Assembly (NCBI GenBank): GCA_900553475.1
Contig: USEF01000015.1
Span: forward strand, 1-16,814
Direction of reading: 5' to 3'
Source of the DNA: an uncultured Collinsella sp.
GTDB lineage: Bacteria > Actinomycetota > Coriobacteriia > Coriobacteriales > Coriobacteriaceae
DNA length: 16,814 nt
In this document: positions 6,850-12,794 of the stretch, piece by piece
Position numbering within the stretch: the first letter of the stretch is position 1
Layout: every line of letters begins with the position of its first letter
Position numbers and translations under genes: made by a program
Notes under the pieces: model-generated
What the model was told of the DNA's origin: nothing
The model's database searches: none
The model's input: the letters and a program-made list of their open reading frames with translations, nothing else

Positions 6850-7656
6850 ATGTCCGGACACTCTAAGTGGGCCACAACCAAGCATCGTAAGGGCGCGCAG
6901 GACGCCAAGCGTTCCGCCCTCTTCTCCAAGCTCAGCCGCAACATCACCGTTGCTGCCCGTCTCGGCGGTGACCCGCTGCCCGAGAACAACGCCAGCCTCG
7001 CCGCTGCCGTTGCCAAGGCCAAGGCTCAGTCCATGCCTAAGGACAAGATCAAGTCCGCTATCGACAAGGCTTTTGGTTCGGGTGCCGATGCCGCCGTCTA
7101 CGAGAACATCGTGTACGAGGGCTACGGTCCCGCCGGTGTCGCCGTCTATGTCGACTGCCTGACCGACAATCGCAACCGTACCGCCGCTGATGTCCGTTCC
7201 GCCTTCTCCCACGCTGGTGGCAACCTGGGCACCTCCGGCTCCGTCGCCTTCCAGTTTGAGCGCAAGGGCCAGATCGTCGTCGCCAAGGAGATCCTGGACG
7301 AGAACGCCAAGAAGGAGACCATGGTCGCCAACGGTGCTGCCGGTGACGAGGATGAGTTCATGATGGCCATCGCCGAGGCCGGTGGCGAGGACTACGAGGA
7401 CGCCGGCGAGGAGTGGATCGTCTGGACTACTGCCAACGAGGTCATGGCTGTCTCCAAGGCGCTCGAGGAGCAGGGCGTCCAGGTCAAGGGCTCCGAGACC
7501 ACCATGGTCCCGACCACCCCGACCGAGGTCTCCGGCGCCGACGCCAAGAAGGTTCAGCGCCTCATCGACCGTCTTGAGGAGCTCGACGACGTCCAGGATG
7601 TTTACAGCACCATGGACATGACCGACGAGGTCATCGCTGCCCTCGAGGAGGAGTAG
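6850..7656 (+). CDS. yebC: YebC/TACO1-family translation factor or regulator
   Basis: Cytosolic protein of the YebC/PmpR/TACO1 family. Members were long annotated as transcriptional regulators; some are now linked to translation of difficult, proline-rich sequences on the ribosome. The 268-residue product opens with MSGHSKWATTKHRKGAQDAKR (family consensus MSGHSKWANIKHRK), then NITVAARLGGDP, YEGYGPAGVAVYVDCLTDNRNRT, and HAGGNLGTSGSVAFQF, all hallmarks. It is about 20 residues longer than usual because of an acidic stretch between about 155 and 190. ATG 6850 has AGGAG 6 bases upstream. TATATT at 6795-6800 could be a -10 box. It appears monocistronic, bounded by repeat C and a strong terminator. 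Proline-rich proteins at 10685 and 12173 would be plausible clients, but that is speculation. Confidence 0.95.
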   Translation: MSGHSKWATTKHRKGAQDAKRSALFSKLSRNITVAARLGGDPLPENNASLAAAVAKAKAQSMPKDKIKSAIDKAFGSGADAAVYENIVYEGYGPAGVAVYVDCLTDNRNRTAADVRSAFSHAGGNLGTSGSVAFQFERKGQIVVAKEILDENAKKETMVANGAAGDEDEFMMAIAEAGGEDYEDAGEEWIVWTTANEVMAVSKALEEQGVQVKGSETTMVPTTPTEVSGADAKKVQRLIDRLEELDDVQDVYSTMDMTDEVIAALEEE

Positions 7657-7725
7657 CGCCCGCACGGGTTAAGCCGTGCATATCTGGGCATAATGAAGCG
7701 AGTATGCAAGCCTCGTGGAATAGAT

Positions 7726-7767
7726 GAGCCGGATCCGCGTGCGTAGAGCACCGGACCCGGCTCTTTT
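7726..7767 (+). terminator. Intrinsic terminator after yebC
   Basis: GAGCCGGATCCG (7726-7737) pairs with CGGACCCGGCTC (7752-7763) with one mismatch, a 14-base loop, and then TTTT. A weaker stem, GCACGG/CCGTGC (7662-7679), without a U-tract, lies closer to the stop codon. Confidence 0.85.
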
Positions 7768-7772
7768 ATAAT
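7767..7772 (+). promoter_or_regulatory. Consensus -10 box (TATAAT) fused to the yebC terminator tail
   Basis: The last T of the terminator U-tract begins a perfect TATAAT, 51 bases before the amaP start codon. A -35 at the usual spacing would fall inside the terminator loop, where no TTGACA-like sequence is seen. The call rests on the -10 match and on position only. Confidence 0.4.
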
Positions 7773-7822
7773 GATGCGAACCGTTTTGCATTTCGAGAGC
7801 CGAGATTTGAAGGGAGCGCCAC

Positions 7823-8368
7823 GTGCGCGTACTCAAACGAGCCCTAGCGATCGTGTATCTTGCCGCCACCATCGTGGCGCTGGGTACGCTTGTCTGCCAG
7901 TTTTGGGGGCCGTATACGTATCGCTTTATGCTGCTGATGCGCGACCCCATGCCGCGCATGGTCGTGACGGCATGCGGCGGAGTTGTGGCGATCGGCGTGC
8001 TGGTAAGCTTCTTCCGCCTGATGTTTGCTCGTCGCGAGCCGTCCTGCGTGCATCCGGCGGGGGAGCGCAATATCGAGGTCACCCTTGCGGCGCTTTCTTC
8101 GTGTGCCAGGGCTGCTGCCGAGCGCGACGACCGCGTGATGGTCGAGCATGTCGAGGCCCGCGTCCAAGGCCCCGACGATTCGCACGTCCGATTTAAGGTC
8201 GAGGCTATCGCGCTTGACGATAAGGACGTGGCATCTCTGGCTACCGCGATGCAGCAGCGCATCGAGGAAGCTTGCGACACCATGCTCGGCACGCCGGGTA
8301 CGACCACGCGCGTCCGTTTTTTGCCGTCCAAGACTACCGTCCAGACCGTGGAGGTTTCCGGTGAGTGA
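7823..8368 (+). CDS. amaP: AmaP-like membrane anchor for Asp23
   Basis: Probable alkaline-shock membrane anchor, which in Gram-positive bacteria tethers Asp23 to the cytoplasmic membrane. The 181-residue product has two N-terminal helices (about residues 6-27 and 46-67) separated by a short outward loop, then a cytosolic domain of about 110 residues. The order, two helices then a soluble alpha/beta domain, matches AmaP. The tail VEHVEARVQGPDDSHVRFKVEAIALDD resembles the strand pattern of the Asp23 fold itself. GTG 7823 has AAGGGAG (7810-7816) 6 bases upstream. Its last 8 bases overlap the DUF2273 start, so the two are translationally coupled. Sequence similarity to known AmaP is weak by eye; the neighbouring DUF2273 and Asp23 genes make the call much stronger. 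Confidence 0.75.
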   Translation: MRVLKRALAIVYLAATIVALGTLVCQFWGPYTYRFMLLMRDPMPRMVVTACGGVVAIGVLVSFFRLMFARREPSCVHPAGERNIEVTLAALSSCARAAAERDDRVMVEHVEARVQGPDDSHVRFKVEAIALDDKDVASLATAMQQRIEEACDTMLGTPGTTTRVRFLPSKTTVQTVEVSGE

Positions 8369-8738
8369 TACCAATCAAGATAAGACCGCTCGTACGCCGC
8401 GCCTGACGATTGACCAGAGCGCCACGCCGGCGAGTGAACCTGTTGATTCCAAAGCAGAGGCAACCGAGTTACAAGACGCGGCAGCCGCGGATTTTGATGA
8501 GGCTATGGGTCTCATCAAGGGTACGGGCGCTGCCATCTGGAGCTATGCTGTGCGTCATCCCAACACCACGCTCGGCGCCGTCGCTGGCTTTATCCTCGCT
8601 GTGTTGGTGCTCACGCTCGGCCTGTGGGACACGCTCGTCATTGCATTCTTCGTGCTGATCGGCGCTGTGATCGGCCAAATTCGCGACGGCGAGAACGGGA
8701 TCGTCAACTTCTTCGGCCGTCTGTTTAGCGGTCGCTAA
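8361..8738 (+). CDS. DUF2273 small membrane protein of the Asp23 operon
   Basis: Small protein of unknown biochemical role, regularly encoded beside amaP and asp23. The 125-residue product has a polar, acidic N-terminal region (1-55), then two helices (about 69-88 and 90-107) joined by a tight LGLWD turn. It ends with the DUF2273-like motif GQIRDGENGIVNFFGRLFSGR, containing the typical IGxxxDG segment. Most DUF2273 proteins are 60-80 residues, so the N-terminal extension is unusual. GTG 8361 is chosen because GGAGG (8350-8354) lies 6 bases upstream inside amaP. A start at 8148 would bury half the reading frame in amaP and is rejected. The 8-base overlap with amaP supports coupled translation. 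Confidence 0.85.
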   Translation: MSDTNQDKTARTPRLTIDQSATPASEPVDSKAEATELQDAAAADFDEAMGLIKGTGAAIWSYAVRHPNTTLGAVAGFILAVLVLTLGLWDTLVIAFFVLIGAVIGQIRDGENGIVNFFGRLFSGR

Positions 8739-8782
8739 TATGTATTCGACTGTCGCATCCGCGGCAGGCATAAGGAGGAACC

Positions 8783-9304
8783 ATGGCTTTTAATACGAAG
8801 GTCGATGTAGCCGATACCGAGCTCGAGGCAGACGAGACCGTCGCCGCCGAGGCGGAGGACGTAACGCTCGAGGACGAGGCGCTCGTCGAGGCCGAGTCCG
8901 CCGATGACGCGGACGAGGATGATGAGGAAACAGACGAGTCCGAGGACTCGCTGACCTATTCCAACGGTGTGATCGAGAAGATCGTCGCCATGGCCACCCG
9001 CGAGGTTCCGCACGTTCTGGGCATGAAGGGTAACCTTATGCACTTTGTGCAGGAGCAGTTTGGTGCCGAGAATCTGACCAAGGGCGTGACGGTCGAGGTC
9101 ACCGATGACAATCGCGTGGTCGTCAACATCTCCGTCATTATCGAGTACGGCGCCTATGCGCCCGCGATCTTCGACGATGTCAAGGCACGTGTCACCGAGC
9201 GCCTTGCCGCGATGACCGGCCTTGAGGTGGCGGGCGTCAACCTGCGCATCGAGGACGTCATCACCCCCGAGGAGTACGAGCACCGCACCAGCCAGCACGA
9301 GTAA
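8783..9304 (+). CDS. asp23: Asp23/Gls24-family envelope stress protein
   Basis: Cytosolic, membrane-associated Asp23/Gls24 protein involved in cell-envelope stress in Gram-positive bacteria. The 173-residue product has a strongly acidic leader (residues 10-56, almost all D, E, A, S and T) followed by the Asp23 domain: YSNGVIEKIVAMATREVPHVLGM (59-81), GVTVEVTDDNRVVVNISVIIEYG (101-123) and a C-terminal helix and strand ending at VNLRIEDVITPEEYE. ATG 8783 has AAGGAGG about 5 bases upstream. It follows the DUF2273 gene by 44 bases with no terminator between, so the three genes form one operon. A hairpin repeat abuts its stop codon and an intrinsic terminator comes next. The domain assignment is secure. 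Confidence 0.92.
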   Translation: MAFNTKVDVADTELEADETVAAEAEDVTLEDEALVEAESADDADEDDEETDESEDSLTYSNGVIEKIVAMATREVPHVLGMKGNLMHFVQEQFGAENLTKGVTVEVTDDNRVVVNISVIIEYGAYAPAIFDDVKARVTERLAAMTGLEVAGVNLRIEDVITPEEYEHRTSQHE

Positions 9305-9357
9305 CCTTCCAAAAAGAGACAGGTTTGTTTTGGCAGGCTTTATCTGCGAAAACGTTA
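9305..9357 (+). repeat. Hairpin repeat copy D, directly after the asp23 stop codon
   Basis: CCTTCCAAAA (9305-9314) and TTTTGGCAGG (9328-9337) are arms with one mismatch around AGAGACAGGTTTG. They are followed by the 20-base flank CTTTATCTGCGAAAACGTTA. It matches the reverse complement of copy B at 47 of 53 positions. It begins immediately after the TAA at 9302-9304 and ends exactly where the terminator stem begins. Confidence 0.75.
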
Positions 9358-9400
9358 AACGGCCGACCGCGCAAGCAAAAGCGTGGCCGGCCGTTATTTG
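9358..9400 (+). terminator. Intrinsic terminator of the Asp23 operon
   Basis: AACGGCCGACC (9358-9368) pairs with GGCCGGCCGTT (9385-9395) with one mismatch and a 16-base loop, followed by ATTTG. It stands behind repeat D, so the repeat would be transcribed with asp23. Confidence 0.75.
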
Positions 9401-9469
9401 TATGCCCCCCGATGTGGGCATACCGCTCGTCTAACTAGGGGTTGCAATCGTCGCGTTCCGCGTTACCCT
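9401..9469 (+). promoter_or_regulatory. Inverted repeat and candidate promoter before the YitT gene
   Basis: TATGCCC (9401-9407) and GGGCATA (9416-9422) are perfect 7-bp arms with an 8-base spacer. Downstream, TTGCAA (9442-9447) and TACCCT (9464-9469) with a 16-base spacer form a plausible -35/-10 pair, 43 bases before the ATG. The dyad lies just upstream of that promoter, where an activator or repressor could bind. Confidence 0.4.
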
Positions 9470-9512
9470 AATGGGCGCATTGTTTCCAAATTGTTAACGG
9501 GGAGTTGCCGTA

Positions 9513-10535
9513 ATGGCCGACGAGCACGAAACAGAAAGCAAAGCATGGGCAATTGAGGCCGCTGCGGCAGAGGCGGCGTCGCGTGCTGCCGAGGAGGTAC
9601 ATCGTCCTCCCGTAGTGCCGATGGAGCGCGTGGTCGATCGCACCGATATCGAGCGCGGCGAGCGTGCCGGCCAAAAGCGCAGCCAGGAGCCAGGCTTCCC
9701 GCGCTTTTTTGCCGAGCTCAATCTGGGCCTGATTTTTACGGCCTTCGCCATCGTTGCGTTTAAAACCCCTAATCACTTTGCTTTTGGCGGCACCTCGGGC
9801 GTGTCGGTCATTCTGTCCACGCTGTTCCCGACCCTGCCCGTCGGCGTCTTTATGTGGATTATCAACGCGGTTCTCGTCGTTTTGGGCTTTATCTTTTTGG
9901 AGCGCAAGGCAATCCTGTGGAGCGTCTTCGCCTCGTTTGCGCTTTCGGCCTATGTTTCGCTGTTTGAGCTTTTTATTCCGACCGATGTCTCTCTGACGGG
10001 TGATATGTGGCTCGACCTGTGCTTTGCCGTCATCTTGCCGGCGCTCGGCAGCGCTATTGTCTTTGACATCGGCGCCTCGACGGGTGGCACGGACATTCTC
10101 GCTATGATCCTCAAACGCCGCACCACGCTCGAGATTGGTCGCGCACTGCTGTTGGTCGATATCGGCATCGTGGCCATCGCGGCCTTTTTGTATGGCCCGC
10201 GTGTCGGTCTGTATTGCGTGCTCGGCCTGTTTGCCAAGACGCTTGTGGTCGACAAGGCCATCGAGAGCATCCATCTTCGTAAGGTCTGCACGGTCATTTG
10301 CTCCGAACCCCTTAAGGTCGAGGAGTTTATCGTCAAGCATCTCAACCGCACAGCGACCATCAGCCGCGGCTACGGTGCCTTCTCGGGCAAGTGCGTGACG
10401 GTGATCATGAGCGTGCTGAGCCGTCGCGAGGCCGTGCAGCTGCGCCGCTATGCGCGCGAAGTCGATCCGGGTGCCTTTATCACGATCGTCGACAGCTCCG
10501 AGATCGTCGGCAAGGGCTTCCGCGGAACGAACTAG
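9513..10535 (+). CDS. YitT-family membrane protein (YitT and DUF2179 domains)
   Basis: Integral membrane protein of unknown transport or sensory role. The 340-residue product has a charged Ala/Glu-rich N-terminal extension (1-62), about five helices (70-250) with the YitT signatures FGGTSGVSVIL (91-101) and FDIGASTGGTDILA (184-197), and a C-terminal cytosolic DUF2179 domain (about 255-335) containing the RGYGAFSGK segment at 285-293. Typical YitT proteins are about 280-290 residues, so the excess is the N-terminal extension. ATG 9513 has a GGGGAG site about 7 bases upstream. No earlier start is usable. It appears monocistronic, with its own promoter and no clear terminator before the next gene. 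Family membership is clear; substrate is unknown. Confidence 0.92.
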   Translation: MADEHETESKAWAIEAAAAEAASRAAEEVHRPPVVPMERVVDRTDIERGERAGQKRSQEPGFPRFFAELNLGLIFTAFAIVAFKTPNHFAFGGTSGVSVILSTLFPTLPVGVFMWIINAVLVVLGFIFLERKAILWSVFASFALSAYVSLFELFIPTDVSLTGDMWLDLCFAVILPALGSAIVFDIGASTGGTDILAMILKRRTTLEIGRALLLVDIGIVAIAAFLYGPRVGLYCVLGLFAKTLVVDKAIESIHLRKVCTVICSEPLKVEEFIVKHLNRTATISRGYGAFSGKCVTVIMSVLSRREAVQLRRYAREVDPGAFITIVDSSEIVGKGFRGTN

Positions 10536-10593
10536 CACAGACGTATTCAACGAACCGCCTGCTGGCGCCGTGTACCTTGCAAATCGGTCATCT

Positions 10594-10624
10594 TTGAGTA
10601 TTTGACCCCACATTGGGCAATAAT
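10594..10624 (+). promoter_or_regulatory. Weak candidate promoter before the first zinc-ribbon gene
   Basis: TTGAGT (10594-10599) and AATAAT (10619-10624) are 19 bases apart. The decamer ATAATGATGC at 10620-10629 also occurs at 7768-7777, over the candidate -10 of amaP. Both are at similar distance (about 50-60 bases) from a start codon. Confidence 0.3.
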
Positions 10625-10684
10625 GATGCTAAAGACAACGTTTGCGATCCAAGTGATTCGTTCAAGATACGAAGGGATGATTCT

Positions 10685-11977
10685 ATGTTCTGCTCGCAGT
10701 GCGGCGCCCCCATGGGCGATAACGACAAGTTCTGCGGCGTGTGTGGTGCTCCTAATGCCGGTGCCGCTGGCCCCGCTCCCCAGGGACAGCCTCAGCCCCA
10801 GCAGTTTGTTCCGCAACCGCCCGTGGCGAATGCGCCAAAGGGCTGTGTGGCTCAGGCGTTTGAGGATATGACCAAGACTCCGGGCGTGCTGCAGCGCGTG
10901 TGCCAGATCGCTTTTTTGCCGGCGCTTATCTGTGTCGTGTCGGTACTCGTTCTGTTCATCCCCGTTATTGGCGGCATTGCGGCTGCCATCGGCTTTTTGG
11001 CAGCTTGCATTGCGAGCGTGTGCGGTTCCGGCTTTGGCATCGAGTGGGGTCGCGATCTGTCGCTTAAGATCGATGACGGCATGGATCGTCCGCTGATGCG
11101 TTCCACGTCGTTTGGTCTCGGAGTCTTTTCGAGCGTTATTTCGGTCGTGCTCGAGGTTATCGCTGCCATTCCCGTTATCGGTGTAGTGCTTTCGCTGGTG
11201 GAGGGCGTGGCGCTTGGTGCCGCAGGCTCGTACTCCTACTATGGCTCCTATGCGCTCGAGGCTGCGCTGTTCGGTTCGCTCGGCCTGCTTGTCCTGGCTA
11301 TGATTGCCACGGCAGTCTTGGGGGTCTTCTTTAAGATGTTCGCCGACATTGCCGTGATGCACTTTGCGGTGACCGGGCGCGTTGAGAGCGCGTTTTCGCT
11401 CGACAAGGTCTGGGCGGCGTTTAAGCACAACAAGACCAAGCTGTTCTGCGCTTCGTTCCTTCCCGAGTTTTTGACGGGCCTGGTTTCCAACGCCATTACG
11501 TGGATCTTGACAGCTGTCTTTGGTGCCATCGCCGGAATTGGCGCGTACGGCTATTACTATCGCCCCACGGGTATCGAGGCGATTGTTACCGCCGGTGGTG
11601 TCACGCTCGTATTGTTCCTGGTGCTGATTGCATTCGTCACGGTGTTCCTTACGGTCTTTGGCAAGATGCTCAAGCACCGTGCCGTTGGCTATTGGGCTGC
11701 ACGTTATGCAAGCGAATGGGCCGATGAGGACAAGGACGACGTTTTGACTTTTGTGCTCCCGGGTGAGAAGAAGCCTGCTCCTGCGGGATTCAATCCCACG
11801 GCAGCCACTGGTGCTGCGCCTGCCCCGGCACCCGCGCCTGCCCCTGCCCCGGCACCTGCTCCTGTCCCCGCACCGGCGTCCGAGGCGACGCCTGCGGAGC
11901 CCGATTGGGATGCCGTTGCCACGCCGGCGGATGAGCCGGGCGATAATCCTGCTGCCGAAAACAATCAAACCGAATAG
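10685..11977 (+). CDS. Zinc-ribbon membrane protein, DUF4013-like
   Basis: A 430-residue protein of unknown function. It opens with a zinc ribbon, CxxC-x10-CxxC (C3, C6, C17, C20), then a Pro/Gln-rich linker (25-50). A membrane domain with about six helices follows (72-112, 141-175, 195-218, 260-288, 300-325), and the segment FKHNKTKLFCASFLPEF near 246-262 resembles DUF4013. The tail has an Ala-Pro repeat (378-397) and an acidic end. The ribbon is presumably cytosolic and could bind protein or nucleic acid. ATG 10685 is chosen because AAGGGA lies 7-8 bases upstream and the protein then starts right at the ribbon, as does its neighbour at 12173. An in-frame ATG at 10613 adds a leader with no similarity. 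DUF4013 is by memory; a generic glycerophosphodiester-type membrane domain is an alternative. Confidence 0.85.
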   Translation: MFCSQCGAPMGDNDKFCGVCGAPNAGAAGPAPQGQPQPQQFVPQPPVANAPKGCVAQAFEDMTKTPGVLQRVCQIAFLPALICVVSVLVLFIPVIGGIAAAIGFLAACIASVCGSGFGIEWGRDLSLKIDDGMDRPLMRSTSFGLGVFSSVISVVLEVIAAIPVIGVVLSLVEGVALGAAGSYSYYGSYALEAALFGSLGLLVLAMIATAVLGVFFKMFADIAVMHFAVTGRVESAFSLDKVWAAFKHNKTKLFCASFLPEFLTGLVSNAITWILTAVFGAIAGIGAYGYYYRPTGIEAIVTAGGVTLVLFLVLIAFVTVFLTVFGKMLKHRAVGYWAARYASEWADEDKDDVLTFVLPGEKKPAPAGFNPTAATGAAPAPAPAPAPAPAPAPVPAPASEATPAEPDWDAVATPADEPGDNPAAENNQTE

Positions 11978-11985
11978 CCGGTCGA

Positions 11986-12020
11986 GGCGCCCTGGGCAAC
12001 TGAGCCCGGGGTGCCTTTTT
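11986..12020 (+). terminator. Intrinsic terminator after the DUF4013-like gene
   Basis: GGCGCCCTGGGC (11986-11997) pairs with GCCCGGGGTGCC (12004-12015), a 12-bp stem with two G:T pairs and a 6-base loop, followed by TTTTT. Confidence 0.88.
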
Positions 12021-12064
12021 CTACTGCGAAAGCAAGAAAATGCCTGGGAAAACGGTTGCAGCAA

Positions 12065-12155
12065 AATTTCTCGGAAATTGGTCAATGTTGCGCAACAACG
12101 TCGCGGCTATTGTTGAGAACGTAGACGTGTAAGGTTTGAAGGCGTGCGACGCCTT
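12065..12155 (+). promoter_or_regulatory. Cluster of three dyads upstream of the DUF4234 gene
   Basis: Three dyads lie between the terminator and the ribosome-binding site: AATTTC-TCG-GAAATT (12065-12079), the perfect palindrome TGTTGCGCAACA (12086-12097), and AAGGCGT-GCG-ACGCCTT (12139-12155). The first two are operator-like. The last ends 5 bases before AAGGAG (12161) and would fold tightly in the leader RNA. No clear -35/-10 pair was found; TATTGT at 12108-12113 is a weak -10. Confidence 0.4.
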
Positions 12156-12172
12156 AGGAAAAGGAGAGGCTC

Positions 12173-12781
12173 ATGTTCTGTCCCACTTGTGGTTCTCCCA
12201 TTTCGGATGATGCCAAATTCTGCCCTGTTTGCGGATCCGCCGTTGGTGCCGCTTCTGCCGCTCCGGCCCCGCAGCCCCAGCCCGCTCCGGCCCAGGCTAT
12301 TCAGCCCGTGCCCCAGCCTCAGCAGCAGTACACCGGTCAATACGCCCAACAGTCCGCATCCGCTCCGATGGGCTATGGCCCCATTAAGGCTGACCGCAGC
12401 CTGATCGGCTGGCTGCTGCTCTCTCTTGTGACCTGCGGTATCTATTCGTTCTACTTCCTGTATTGCTTGGCACGCGACGTCAACACGTTGTGTCAGGATG
12501 ACGGCGATTACACGCCGGGTCTGGCGGAATTCATCCTTCTATCGTTTGTGACCTGCGGCTTCTACGCGTACTACTGGTATTACAAGATTGGCAACCGCCT
12601 GCAGGCCAACGCTCCTCGCTACGGCCTGGTGTTCCAGGAAAACGGCACCACCGTTCTTCTGTGGCAGATCTTCGGCGCGCTCCTGTGCGGCCTTGGTCCC
12701 ATCTTCGCTATGAACATCATCATCAATAATACCAATGCCATGGCAACGGCTTACAACACTCGCCTTGGCGCTCGTGCCTAA
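12173..12781 (+). CDS. Zinc-ribbon membrane protein with DUF4234 domain
   Basis: A 202-residue protein of unknown function. An N-terminal zinc ribbon CxxC-x10-CxxC (C3, C6, C17, C20) is nearly identical in layout to that of the gene at 10685, followed by a Pro/Gln/Ala-rich linker (28-68). The DUF4234 membrane domain follows. Its two halves repeat each other: LLLSLVTCGIYSFYFLYCLARDVN (81-104) and ILLSFVTCGFYAYYWYYKIGNRLQ (121-144). A third helix ends at about 185. ATG 12173 has AAGGAG (12161-12166) 6 bases upstream. The DUF2752 gene starts 13 bases after its stop, so the two are likely co-transcribed. Family assignment is good; the role is unknown, though the ribbon suggests binding to a cytosolic partner. 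Confidence 0.9.
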   Translation: MFCPTCGSPISDDAKFCPVCGSAVGAASAAPAPQPQPAPAQAIQPVPQPQQQYTGQYAQQSASAPMGYGPIKADRSLIGWLLLSLVTCGIYSFYFLYCLARDVNTLCQDDGDYTPGLAEFILLSFVTCGFYAYYWYYKIGNRLQANAPRYGLVFQENGTTVLLWQIFGALLCGLGPIFAMNIIINNTNAMATAYNTRLGARA

Positions 12782-12794
12782 CAATAAGGGCGGC

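Noticed and set aside
11811..11880. Tandem Ala-Pro codon repeats as a DNA repeat or CRISPR-like array
   Set aside because: It is a coding low-complexity Ala-Pro linker in the DUF4013-like protein, with no spacers.
10547..12085. 512-codon minus-strand frame antisense to the DUF4013-like gene
   Set aside because: Translation is Arg/His/Asp-rich without helices or motifs, and the plus strand has ribosome-binding site, zinc ribbon and membrane domain.
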